A DNA stretch of 45,374 nucleotides from Herbaspirillum sp. CF444 (GTDB lineage Bacteria > Pseudomonadota > Gammaproteobacteria > Burkholderiales > Burkholderiaceae_D). How positions within the stretch are numbered: the stretch's first letter is position 1; every line of letters starts with the position of its first letter. Location: the NCBI RefSeq assembly GCF_000282135.1, contig NZ_AKJW01000111.1:1-45374 (forward strand), written 5' to 3'. Made by a program: the position numbers and the translations under genes. The notes below the pieces were generated by a model, which worked only from the letters and a program-made list of their open reading frames with translations, searched no databases and was not told the DNA's origin. Below are positions 16,461 to 23,914 of the stretch, one piece after another.

Positions 16461-17168
16461 TCATACGCTCAGATGACGCATGATATCGCGCTGGCAGTCG
16501 GCACCGGCGGTGTCGCCGGTTTCAACGATTTCGCCGAGCTTGAGCACCGTGTAACGATCGGCGACGGCAACCGCAAACGGCACATTTTGTTCCACGAAAA
16601 GTATCGAGGTGCCATGCGTCTTGCGTTGATGCAGCAAGGCAGTGGCGACCCGATCAATCACCGATGGCTGCATGCCCTCGGTCACTTCGTCGATCAGGAT
16701 CAGCGCCGGACGCACCATCAGAGCACGGGCAATGAGCAACATCTTTTGTTCGCCGCCGGACAAGGTGCCGGCCCGTTGCGCCATGCGGCCCTTAAGGAAA
16801 GGAAACAAGTCCTCCACTTCGGCGAAGCGTTCGTCGAAGAGTTTGTCTTGCGATAGCCCCAAGCGCAGGTTGTCGCGGATGTTCAGATCATGGAACAGCG
16901 ATCTCGACTGCGGCGCGTAGGCAATGTTGCTGCGCGCCACCCGATGCGCGGCCTGTTTGGTGACGTCTTTGCCGAACAGGCGCACCGACCCGCTGTGCTT
17001 GGGCAAATATCCCATGATGGACTTGAGCAGCGTGGTTTTCCCCATGCCGTTCTTGCCTACCAGCGCGACGATTTCGCCGGGACGAACCGACAAGGACACG
17101 TTTCTGACGACGATAGAGTCCTGGTAGCCGCTCGAGATGTCGGTCAGGGTCAATGCTGCTTCGCTCAT
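16461..17168 (-). CDS. livF: ABC transporter ATPase, LivF type
   Basis: A 235-residue ATP-binding subunit. Walker A GKNGMGKTT lies near residues 38-46, the signature LSGGEQ and Walker B ALILIDE follow, and the switch His is replaced by the FVEQN sequence typical of LivF proteins. The ATG at 17168 overlaps the stop of the preceding permease-ATPase gene (ATGA), so translation is coupled. It powers uptake with the other Liv-type components here. The neighbourhood of amidase, nitrilase and AmiC/AmiR suggests an amide-like or urea-like substrate rather than branched-chain amino acids. Confidence 0.95.
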   Translation of the reverse strand: MSEAALTLTDISSGYQDSIVVRNVSLSVRPGEIVALVGKNGMGKTTLLKSIMGYLPKHSGSVRLFGKDVTKQAAHRVARSNIAYAPQSRSLFHDLNIRDNLRLGLSQDKLFDERFAEVEDLFPFLKGRMAQRAGTLSGGEQKMLLIARALMVRPALILIDEVTEGMQPSVIDRVATALLHQRKTHGTSILFVEQNVPFAVAVADRYTVLKLGEIVETGDTAGADCQRDIMRHLSV

Positions 17169-19012
17169 GCCGTAGCTCCTTTCGATACTGTTGCCGGCTG
17201 CAAGGGATGGGATACCGGCGTCGCGTTGCCTGCGTACACCGATTGCACCAGCTCGGATTCCACCACTTCTTCCACGGTGCCCTGCATGACGATCTTGCCT
17301 TGATGAAGAACCACCACGCGCGACGATATCTCGCACACAAAATCTAGATCGTGTTCCACCAGCAGACAGCACAGACCGTAGTCGCGCGACAGCTCGATAA
17401 GAATATGGCCGATCTTCGTACGTTCGGCCTTGGTCAGGCCCGCCGTTGGCTCGTCGAGCAAGATCACGCGCGGTTCTAGCGCCAGCACCATGGCCAGTTC
17501 CAGCGCCTGCTGTTCTCCGTGCGACAAATTGCGACAGACCTGATCAAGCTTGCGATCCAGTTCGGTGGCGCGCAACACCGCCAGTGCATACGACGGCAGC
17601 GACAGCGTGTTTTTTTGCCGCAGCAACGACGGCCGCTCGACTTTGGCCCTGGCGATACGCAGGCATTCGGCCACCGTCAGCGATTCAAACACGTTGGCGG
17701 TCTGGAATTTCCTGCCGATACCGAATCCCACGCAGCGGTAGGCAGGCAATCGGCGGATATCATGTTCATTGATCCTGATGATGCCGGAAGTTCTCTCTGC
17801 GCCATCGCTCATGCAACGCATCAGGGTGGTTTTGCCGGCGCCGTTGGGGCCCACCAGACTGACCAGCTCACCGGGATAGGCCACGATGTCGATGCCCTCC
17901 AGCACCTTCAGGCTGCCGAAATTCTTGGCGACATGCTCGAGCCGCATGGCCGGGGTGGAGCGATCGATGCCGTGGGGTTTCTGCCCGGGCGCTTCCAGCA
18001 ATGTCGGCGCCATCGCATTGACGCCACCGGCCAGGCGGCGCGGCAAGAACCGGCGCAGTCGAAGCGCCAGCGGCATGAGCCCTTGCGGCAACAGGATGAT
18101 GACCAGCACGAAACCGACGCCGACCAGCAACTTCCACAAAAATGGCAGGCTGCCACTCAGGTAGGCGCTGGTAGTTTCGATGAAGATGGCGCCGAGCACC
18201 GGCCCGATCAGCGTGCCGCGTCCACCGAGCGCAACCCAGATGATGATTTCGGTGCCGAACACAAAGCCCGAGAGTTCCGGAGCGACCACGCCGCTGAACG
18301 AGGCGTAGCCGAAACCGGCCACGCTGGCGACCACGGCCGTAACCGCCAACAAACCGATCTTCACCAGTGATGGATTGATGCCTAGGTATTCGCAACGTGA
18401 TTCATTGTCGCGAATGCCGATGAGGATCTTGCCGGCGTCGCTATGCACGAACACCCAGGCCGCGGCGGTGACCAGCACCAGCGTCACGCCGGCGATCCAG
18501 AACCAGGCTTCCAGCGACAGGTCGATCATGGTGTAGCCGGTCAGCCCCGAACTCGATCCGGTGAAGGTGCCACCCGAAAACAGCAACTGCGTCATCACGA
18601 TTGGCAACACCAGCGAGATCACCGAGGCATACAGCGGCGTGGCTCCCTGGTAAAACGACAGCCAGCCGACCAGCACCGCAACGGCGGCGGCGCCAGCCAC
18701 AGCGATGCCCAGTGCCAGCCAGGCGTGGGTAGGGCTGAAGCCCATGTGAGTAAACACGAGGCCGGCGGCATAAGCGCCGATGCCGAAGAACGCCGATTGG
18801 CCGAAGGTCAGCACGCCGGTATAGCCCCACAGAATGTCGACCGTCAGAGCCACCATGGCAAAGCAAAAGGCGCGTATCAGAATGTTGAGCAGATAGGTGT
18901 CCAGCAAGGACGGCATCACTGCCACCAGCACCAGCGCAGCAATGGCGACGCCGGCCACCGGCAGCAACGACTTGCTGGCCTCGGTCTGGCGCATGGAAGA
19001 AGCGTTAATCAT
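17165..19012 (-). CDS. ABC transporter fused permease-ATPase (LivM-LivG)
   Basis: A 615-residue fusion of the two subunits that are often encoded separately. Residues about 1-330 are a LivM permease with around nine membrane helices and the conserved GYTGVLTFGQSAFFGIGAYA (about residues 64-83). Residues about 350-605 are a LivG ATPase with Walker A GPNGAGKTT, signature LSHGEQ, Walker B VILLDEPTAGL and switch VEHD. The fusion has a normal length for both halves, with a linker near the PGQKPHGIDRST segment. It overlaps livH by 8 bp at its start and livF by 4 bp at its end, showing a tightly coupled transport operon. Confidence 0.95.
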   Translation of the reverse strand: MINASSMRQTEASKSLLPVAGVAIAALVLVAVMPSLLDTYLLNILIRAFCFAMVALTVDILWGYTGVLTFGQSAFFGIGAYAAGLVFTHMGFSPTHAWLALGIAVAGAAAVAVLVGWLSFYQGATPLYASVISLVLPIVMTQLLFSGGTFTGSSSGLTGYTMIDLSLEAWFWIAGVTLVLVTAAAWVFVHSDAGKILIGIRDNESRCEYLGINPSLVKIGLLAVTAVVASVAGFGYASFSGVVAPELSGFVFGTEIIIWVALGGRGTLIGPVLGAIFIETTSAYLSGSLPFLWKLLVGVGFVLVIILLPQGLMPLALRLRRFLPRRLAGGVNAMAPTLLEAPGQKPHGIDRSTPAMRLEHVAKNFGSLKVLEGIDIVAYPGELVSLVGPNGAGKTTLMRCMSDGAERTSGIIRINEHDIRRLPAYRCVGFGIGRKFQTANVFESLTVAECLRIARAKVERPSLLRQKNTLSLPSYALAVLRATELDRKLDQVCRNLSHGEQQALELAMVLALEPRVILLDEPTAGLTKAERTKIGHILIELSRDYGLCCLLVEHDLDFVCEISSRVVVLHQGKIVMQGTVEEVVESELVQSVYAGNATPVSHPLQPATVSKGATA

Positions 19013-19838
19013 GAGAAAACCCCTTGGGACGAATACGCAACGTGATCGCCGACAACAGCACGATGGCGATCCCGCCCAGTACCGGACTGACGAAAGTACT
19101 CAACAAAATCTGGATGCCGCCGAACAACAACGCCGCCGCCGCCAGACCGAACATGGAAGAACCCGCCACCATCACGAGCATGAAGGCATTGATGAGCCAA
19201 GGGATGCCCATATTCGGATCAACGCCCGAGAGCGGCGTAATCAGCGTGCCTGCCAGGCAGCCCAGTGCCGCCCCCAGGCTGAACGTGAAGAAACGCACGC
19301 GGCCCGAATGGATGCCGAGTCCACGCGCCAGTTCTTCATTCATGATCACGGCGCGGGTGACCAGGCCGAAGCGCGTTTTGGTCAACAGCAGACTCATGGC
19401 CAGCGCCAGAATCGCCGCCAACGCGATCAGCAGCAACCGGTAGGCGGAATAATCGGTACCGAAAACATCAAGCGGCCCGGACAGCGGACTGTTGACGAAC
19501 TGCCCTTCGCGGCCGAACACCAATGTGATGACTTGGGCAATGACGATCCCCAGTCCCCAGGTCGCCAGAATTGCATCCAGCGGTCGCGCATACAAGGGCC
19601 GCACGATGCAATATTCGATCGCCATGCCGAACACCCAGCCGGTAGCCATCGCCGCCGGTAGCGCCAGCCATGGGTTCAATCCCAATTGGGTGACCACCAG
19701 GCTGGCATAGGCGCCGATCGTCAAAAAGGCACCATGCGCAAAATTGATGATCTTCATCACGCCGAAGATCATCAGCAGTCCCGCCGCCACCAGATACAAG
19801 ATCGCGGCCGAACTCACAATATCCAAAAACAACGACAT
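19005..19838 (-). CDS. livH: ABC transporter permease, LivH type
   Basis: A 277-residue inner-membrane permease with about eight hydrophobic helices. It has the typical N-terminal segment LYLVAAGLLMIFGVMKIINFAHG and AYAS, and the later EELARGLGIHSGRVRFFTFSLG motif (key part ARGLGI) of Liv/Urt permeases. The gene follows the binding-protein gene after an 85-bp gap with a strong hairpin and overlaps the next gene, so it belongs to the same transcript. AGGAGG-like sequence (read on the minus strand from about 19850) provides a strong ribosome-binding site. Confidence 0.95.
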   Translation of the reverse strand: MSLFLDIVSSAAILYLVAAGLLMIFGVMKIINFAHGAFLTIGAYASLVVTQLGLNPWLALPAAMATGWVFGMAIEYCIVRPLYARPLDAILATWGLGIVIAQVITLVFGREGQFVNSPLSGPLDVFGTDYSAYRLLLIALAAILALAMSLLLTKTRFGLVTRAVIMNEELARGLGIHSGRVRFFTFSLGAALGCLAGTLITPLSGVDPNMGIPWLINAFMLVMVAGSSMFGLAAAALLFGGIQILLSTFVSPVLGGIAIVLLSAITLRIRPKGFSHD

Positions 19839-19864
19839 CTCTCCTCCTTATACTTGCTTGCCGC

Positions 19865-19890
19865 CGCACAACCGGCCAGGCCGGTGTGCG
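19865..19890 (-). promoter_or_regulatory. Strong intercistronic hairpin
   Basis: CGCAC, one bulged A, ACCGGCC, a central A, GGCCGGT, GTGCG: a nearly perfect 12-bp stem. It lies between the binding-protein gene and livH, has no T-tract, and so resembles the mRNA-stabilising hairpins that give binding-protein genes higher expression than permease genes. The left half also contains ACCGGCCAG, the core of the dispersed repeat. Confidence 0.6.
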
Positions 19891-19923
19891 AAGGTAGTTC
19901 ACCACCATGCTGTCTGCACCGTT

Positions 19924-21096
19924 TTAATTACCGGGGCATTGCTCGCCAGGGCTGACATTCTTGAAGTTCTGGATCACCTTGACGCCGCCGTCTGCCTGAA
20001 CTTGGCCGAGATACATATTCAACGGAGCGTGATGCTGTTTGGACATTTGTACGTGGCCGCGCGGACCGTCATAAGACACTTCGCTAAGCGCTTGGCGCAC
20101 CTTGTCGGCTTGGGTGCCGCCGGCCTTTTCGACCGCAGCCTTGTATAGGTAGATGGCTTCGTATTGCGGCACGGACAAGTCATTGGGCACCTTCAGGTCA
20201 TTGCCGAACTTCTTGGCGATATCGCCCAGGTATTTCTTGTTTTGCGGGCTGTCGATGCCAGTGACGTAGGACGCCGAGATATACAAGCCCTGGCCGTCCG
20301 CCCCCATGCTCTTGGCAGTGCCTTCATCCACTGCGAGATTGCCATACAGCATGTTCAGGCCGGTGGCGCGCAATTGTTTGGTCAGGGACACGTTCGGTGC
20401 GCCGCCCGCAGTCGAGGTGATCAGCGCATCGGCCTTGCTGGCGCGCAGCTTGCTGAGGATCGCGGTCCAGTCGGTGCCGTCCATCGGCAGGTATTCTTCG
20501 CCAACCACTTTGCCGCCCTGGCTTTCAATGAACTTGCGGGTGAACGCCAGCATGCCGCGACCGAAGGAATAATCGCTACCGACCAGGAAGAAATTTTGCG
20601 CCTTCTTGTAGTGCATGAAGTAGTCGACCACCGGCGGCACCTGCTGCTCCGGCACCCAGGCATTGACGAACAACCAGGGGCTACACGAATGCCCTTCATA
20701 GAACGAGGTGTAGATGTAGGGCACCTTGCCGCGGTTGACGATAGGCAGGCCGGCGTTGCGGGCAGCGCTGGTTTCCATCGAGATCACCACATCGACCTTC
20801 TTTTGAAACACCAGGGAATCGAAGGCCTTTTGTGCACCGACGGCACCGGAGCCGTCATCGGCGATTTCCAGTTGCAATTTGCGACCGAGCACGCCGCCGG
20901 CAGCATTGATTTCATCGACCGCCAATTGCGCTGACTGCACCACGCCCGGTGCCACCACGCTGTTGGCGCCGGACAAGCCGATCGGCACGCCGATCTTGAT
21001 GGGGTCCGCCGCCAGCGCCGGGGCGCCTGCCGCCAGACAGGCGATAGCCAGGGCAAGGGTATGCAGTTGGGTGTGAAGCTGAATGTGCTTGAACAT
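19924..21096 (-). CDS. ABC transporter substrate-binding protein (Liv/AmiC-like fold)
   Basis: A 390-residue periplasmic binding protein. The start at 21096 has GGGAG eight bases upstream. The signal peptide is MFKHIQLHTQLHTLALAIACLAAGAPALA (cleavage after about residue 29; key part GAPALAAD). The mature protein shows the family pattern KIGVPIGLSGANSVV, INAAGGVLGRKLQLE and GSDYSFGRGMLAF and ends EQCPGN. It closely parallels the AmiC-like sensor of the same operon in fold. It delivers the substrate to the LivH/LivM-LivG/LivF importer. The ligand is unknown; amides, urea-like compounds or short carboxamides fit the context. Confidence 0.95.
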   Translation of the reverse strand: MFKHIQLHTQLHTLALAIACLAAGAPALAADPIKIGVPIGLSGANSVVAPGVVQSAQLAVDEINAAGGVLGRKLQLEIADDGSGAVGAQKAFDSLVFQKKVDVVISMETSAARNAGLPIVNRGKVPYIYTSFYEGHSCSPWLFVNAWVPEQQVPPVVDYFMHYKKAQNFFLVGSDYSFGRGMLAFTRKFIESQGGKVVGEEYLPMDGTDWTAILSKLRASKADALITSTAGGAPNVSLTKQLRATGLNMLYGNLAVDEGTAKSMGADGQGLYISASYVTGIDSPQNKKYLGDIAKKFGNDLKVPNDLSVPQYEAIYLYKAAVEKAGGTQADKVRQALSEVSYDGPRGHVQMSKQHHAPLNMYLGQVQADGGVKVIQNFKNVSPGEQCPGN

Positions 21097-21195
21097 GATG
21101 TAACTCCCTAAGATGATTTCATTGAACGCCCTCTTGCGCATGTGACGCAAGCAGCGTTGAACATTGATTGCCGTACCGATCGTTTTTTGCCGGCC

Positions 21196-22179
21196 TTAAA
21201 ACGAATGACTGATGCCAACTACGTAGCCATTGACGCCGGTGGTGATGTGTTCATTCCACACGTCGGCATACACGCTGGTGCGCTTCGAGAAAGCATGTAC
21301 GTAACCCAGACTGGTCTTGTGGCTGCGCAGTCCGCTGTTACGACCATGGCCAGCGCGCAGCGAATCGCTGGCATTGAGGGCATAGGTCGCGGCCAACAGA
21401 TATAGGCTTTCCGGCTTTACGTTCAAGACTTTGGTATGCGCATAGCTGCCGAACACCTTGAGTCCTCCCAGCACATACGTGGCTCCCGCATAGGTAATTT
21501 CATCGTACTGATGATTTTTTTCGTACGACACCATCGCCGTCAACGCTCCGCCGTCATAATTCAATGACAGGCCCTTGTTGCGCGCACGCGCGCCCTGCGC
21601 CAGTTCCGCCTCGCCCGCGGCAGAAAAGTGGATGCCGGACCAACTCGGCGAATCGTAAAAGACGCCGTTATTGATGCGCGCAAACGTCGCGAAATTCTGC
21701 GCCGTGTCGGTCACCCCATCGCTGCTGTAGCTACCCGTCTGGTATCCCGACAACGTAGCAAAAGTCGCGCCATTGGCCCACGGCTCGAACAACCAGAGCG
21801 AATTCCACATCGGCGTCATCGCCCGACCGAGACGCACCGTCCCGAACGTGGCGCTTTGCAGGCCGACGGTAGACTCACCTTGCCAGAAGGTACCTGGATT
21901 GGACAAGCCACCCGTGTCGGGATTGAAACGCATCTGCAGATTGAACACGGCTTTCAGGTCGCCATCGAGTTGTTCCGTGCCTTTGAAGCCAAGCCAGTTG
22001 AAATAACCCGGCCCCATGGTCACGGCGCCGTTGCTGGTCTTGCCGATGGCGGTGTCGAGATTGCCATAGATCGTCACGTTGCTTTGTGCGTTCGCCGGTG
22101 ATGCAAATCCAGCTACCATTGCGGCCATAATTGTTGCCGGCACCATCCCTGCCGATTTTTTCTTCATGAAACTTTTCAT
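21196..22179 (-). CDS. Outer-membrane porin (Gram-negative trimeric type)
   Basis: A porin of 327 residues from the ATG at 22179, which has GGGGAAAA upstream; an ATG 12 bases earlier is possible. A signal peptide (MKSFMKKKSAGMV, core TIMAAMVAGFA, cleavage near ANA) is followed by the characteristic first strand QSNVTIYGNLDTAIG, the PGYFNWLGFKGTEQLDGDLKAVF segment (key part FKGTEQLDGDLKA), GRAMTPMWNSL and a C-terminal strand ending in Phe (YVVGISHSF), needed for BAM assembly. Betaproteobacterial porins of this type often serve specific catabolic operons, and its place between nitrilase and transporter suggests it admits the same substrate across the outer membrane. Confidence 0.93.
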   Translation of the reverse strand: MKSFMKKKSAGMVPATIMAAMVAGFASPANAQSNVTIYGNLDTAIGKTSNGAVTMGPGYFNWLGFKGTEQLDGDLKAVFNLQMRFNPDTGGLSNPGTFWQGESTVGLQSATFGTVRLGRAMTPMWNSLWLFEPWANGATFATLSGYQTGSYSSDGVTDTAQNFATFARINNGVFYDSPSWSGIHFSAAGEAELAQGARARNKGLSLNYDGGALTAMVSYEKNHQYDEITYAGATYVLGGLKVFGSYAHTKVLNVKPESLYLLAATYALNASDSLRAGHGRNSGLRSHKTSLGYVHAFSKRTSVYADVWNEHITTGVNGYVVGISHSF

Positions 22180-22269
22180 TGTTTTCCCCATGATTGAAAA
22201 TGAAAGAACTCCCTGTTCGCTACCGCTTCAAACCACTTCCGTCCCCACCATCCCGCCTCGCCCCGACAT

Positions 22270-23178
22270 TCATTTTCCGAATGTCTTTTTCAACACTTCG
22301 GCGGCGGCTACTGTCGCGTCAGCAATGTCATAACTGCCATAGACATCGTTGCGCCGATCTTGTAAAAGTTGATTGAATTTGTTCAGACGGCGCTGCTCGT
22401 GCGCATCGGCCAGCCGGATTTCTGCGTAGATGATTTCTTCCTGCGTAGCGCTGGCGGGCCCGGCCACCGGCCAGCCGCTGCAATCGGTGATGAGACTTCG
22501 GCCAACGAATTCCTGACCGCGTTCGATGCCGACACGATCGGCACAGGCAATGAAGAGGGAATTGGCGTGCGCCGCCGCCATGGTCAGTGTGACCGCCATG
22601 GGATCGCGCGTGGCGGGCTGGCTCGGCATCGGCACCCAGTTGGTGGGCACGCAAACAAGCTGCGCCCCTTGCAGCGCAGCAAGCCGATAAACCTCGGGAA
22701 ACCAGCCGTCATAACAGATCGCCATAGCGATGCGCCCATACGGCGTATTGAACACCGGCACGCCGAGATTCCCGGGCGAAAAATGAACGTTTTCCTGGTT
22801 CCAGAGATGCAGCTTGCGATATTTCCCGATGTAGCCATCCGGCCCGATCATCACTGCGCTGTTGTAGAGCACCCCTCCTTCACGCTCAGCGATGCCTGCC
22901 ACGATATGCAAGCCGAGACGCTGCGCCACGGCAATCCACTCTTGGCAAGATGCCCCGTCCGGCACCTCTTCAGCCAGACCGAACGCTTCTTCAGTGCTGT
23001 TGAAGACGTAGCCGGAATTGGATAGCTCCGGCAGCACGATCACCTTGGCGCCTTGGTGCGCCGCCGCTTCAATCAGCCGGATGCCCGCCGCCCGGTTGCC
23101 GGAGACGTCGCCGATATGCGGCTCCATTTGTATGCAAGCGATTTTTACTGTCTCAATTTTTTTTCCATGCCCTGCCAT
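22270..23178 (-). CDS. Nitrilase/amidase superfamily carbon-nitrogen hydrolase
   Basis: A 302-residue C-N hydrolase with the family Glu-Lys-Cys triad in place: Glu51 in VLPELSNSGY, Lys122 in KYRKLHLW and Cys155 in AICYDGWFPEV. These enzymes hydrolyse nitriles or, more often in this length class, aliphatic or N-carbamoyl amides. The exact substrate cannot be read. It is the first gene of the operon and begins only 17 bases after the T-tract of the second leader terminator, so its expression must depend on read-through. The ATG at 23178 follows AAAGGCGGG. Its product and the downstream amidase may act in sequence, nitrile or diamide first and amide second. Confidence 0.93.
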   Translation of the reverse strand: MAGHGKKIETVKIACIQMEPHIGDVSGNRAAGIRLIEAAAHQGAKVIVLPELSNSGYVFNSTEEAFGLAEEVPDGASCQEWIAVAQRLGLHIVAGIAEREGGVLYNSAVMIGPDGYIGKYRKLHLWNQENVHFSPGNLGVPVFNTPYGRIAMAICYDGWFPEVYRLAALQGAQLVCVPTNWVPMPSQPATRDPMAVTLTMAAAHANSLFIACADRVGIERGQEFVGRSLITDCSGWPVAGPASATQEEIIYAEIRLADAHEQRRLNKFNQLLQDRRNDVYGSYDIADATVAAAEVLKKTFGK

Positions 23179-23194
23179 AGCCCGCCTTTAACGC

Positions 23195-23236
23195 AAAAAA
23201 AAGCCCCCGAATGCGCGCATGCGCAAAGCGGGGGCT
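23195..23236 (-). terminator. Leader terminator 2 (proximal to nitrilase gene)
   Basis: On the minus strand: AGCCCCCG (23236-23229), a 19-base loop that contains the self-complementary GCGCATGCGC, CGGGGGCT (23209-23202), then T residues to 23195. The first bases of its 5' arm (23236-23232) are also the 3' arm of the hairpin at 23232-23245, so the two structures exclude each other. Confidence 0.9.
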
Positions 23237-23274
23237 TTATAGCCCGGTATATGTAAAGCAGCAGTACTGCTGCT
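23232..23274 (-). promoter_or_regulatory. Antiterminator unit 2 (tandem hairpins)
   Basis: Minus strand, 5' to 3': the palindrome GCAGCAGTACTGCTGC (23273-23258), a 12-base linker and a second hairpin GGGC-TATAAA-GCCC (23245-23232) whose 3' arm is shared with terminator 2. Two adjacent small hairpins in front of a terminator, the second overlapping it, is the known layout of ANTAR-protein targets. With a 5-bp stem the first loop would be AGTACT: it has A at position 1 but lacks the expected G at position 4, so fit to the published hexaloop consensus is partial. Confidence 0.7.
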
Positions 23275-23289
23275 ACAACCGTGAATTTG

Positions 23290-23332
23290 AAAAAAAAAAG
23301 CCTTCGATGCGCTAACGCGCAGATCGAAGGCT
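23290..23332 (-). terminator. Leader terminator 1 (promoter-proximal)
   Basis: On the minus strand: AGCCTTCGAT (23332-23323), a 14-base loop with GCGC/GCGC pairing, ATCGAAGGCT (23308-23299), then a run of ten T residues. This is a textbook intrinsic terminator about 90 bases into the predicted transcript. Its 5' arm begins inside the hairpin at 23329-23340. Confidence 0.92.
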
Positions 23333-23366
23333 GTATAGCCACTATTTATGCAGCAATATTGCTGCC
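23329..23366 (-). promoter_or_regulatory. Antiterminator unit 1 (tandem hairpins)
   Basis: Minus strand, 5' to 3': the palindrome GCAGCAATATTGCTGC (23365-23350), a 9-base linker and the hairpin GGC-TATACA-GCC (23340-23329), overlapping the 5' arm of terminator 1 by four bases. The arrangement and several exact sequence blocks (GCAGCA..TGCTGC and GGCTATA.A.GCC) match unit 2, so the two units are either a duplication or under common selection. Confidence 0.7.
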
Positions 23367-23422
23367 GAAAAACAGAGTGAAAATTTCGTAACTTCTATAG
23401 TCACAAAATTAATATGGGTTTT

Positions 23423-23451
23423 AGTATCGTTCCAACAAAATATCGTGTCAA
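23423..23451 (-). promoter_or_regulatory. Promoter of the nitrilase-amidase operon
   Basis: Minus strand: a perfect -35 box TTGACA (23451-23446), 17-base spacer and GATACT (23428-23423) as -10. Transcription would begin near 23416, giving a leader of roughly 240 bases containing both antiterminator/terminator units. No sigma-54-type element was seen. Confidence 0.75.
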
Positions 23452-23500
23452 GTAAATTGTATAAACTAAACGCGCTGGCTCTTTTTATAAAAACAGCGAG

Positions 23501-23521
23501 TGACGCAATTGACTTGCGTCA
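23501..23521. promoter_or_regulatory. Perfect dyad upstream of the operon promoter
   Basis: TGACGCAA-TTGAC-TTGCGTCA is an inverted repeat with 8-base arms and a 5-base spacer, centred about 60 bp upstream of the -35 box. Its symmetry suggests a dimeric transcription factor site. The binding protein is unknown. Confidence 0.45.
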
Positions 23522-23571
23522 CGATTCGTTAGCCCATTTCGCTCTTCTGGGCTTAAGTGAAAACATGAGTG

Positions 23572-23607
23572 ATATCCGCATAACTCTTCCTGAAGAACGG
23601 CGGATAT
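23572..23607. promoter_or_regulatory. Inverted repeat with 8-base arms
   Basis: ATATCCGC (23572-23579) and GCGGATAT (23600-23607) enclose 20 bases that include a further small inverted repeat CTTC/GAAG. There is no T-tract on either side beyond mixed AT sequence. Function is unknown. Confidence 0.4.
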
Positions 23608-23747
23608 ATTAGATAAGAGCCCTGCCTTTACCTAGGAGACTTTGTCGTCTCTGAAAGTAGCCTGCCTAAGAATAATCACATTTGCGAATTTACGTATTTC
23701 AAAACCGATGAAACTTGATGCAGGATCCAGTGCACCAGAGTCTCAAT

Positions 23748-23771
23748 TTCCGCAACCGGCCAGGAGCGGTC
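23748..23771 (+). repeat. Dispersed repeat, copy 6
   Basis: TTCCGCAACCGGCCAGGAGCGGTC: the core is intact and CCGC/GCGG arms pair. It lies in the non-coding stretch upstream of the acetyltransferase gene. Confidence 0.65.
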
Positions 23772-23806
23772 GTCGGTTATCAATCCCAATTGGATTGGGT
23801 TTGGCA

Positions 23807-23824
23807 ACATGAATACGTTCATGT
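23807..23824. promoter_or_regulatory. Perfect 18-bp dyad upstream of the acetyltransferase gene
   Basis: ACATGAA-TACG-TTCATGT, centred about 100 bp before the start at 23915. It is a possible operator; no promoter hexamers were assigned with confidence. Confidence 0.35.
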
Positions 23825-23914
23825 CTCTTGCTCTTGGTGATTGGACTCAGCAGATCTCGGCACAGCCATCGCGCCCTAAACACACATGCAACCGCAACAC
23901 GAGGACAATAACGA

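Larger units (their letters stand above)
23522..23914. other. Structured non-coding stretch
   Basis: No supportable gene of normal size. Visible structures are AGCCCA/TGGGCT (23531-23553), ATATCCGC/GCGGATAT (23572-23607), GAGAC/GTCTC near 23636-23651, a dispersed repeat (23748-23771) and a dyad at 23807-23824. A 15-codon frame at 23565 coincides with the second hairpin. The density of hairpins could reflect a small RNA gene or degraded mobile DNA. Confidence 0.4.

Noticed and set aside
16473..19661. Several long plus-strand frames opposite the ABC transporter genes
   Set aside because: They overlap unmistakable Liv-type ATPase and permease genes on the other strand and have the low-complexity composition of antisense frames.
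23195..23332. Simple double terminator ending an upstream gene
   Set aside because: No gene on the minus strand ends upstream of it; a good promoter precedes it and the nitrilase gene follows within 17 bases, so it belongs to a leader.
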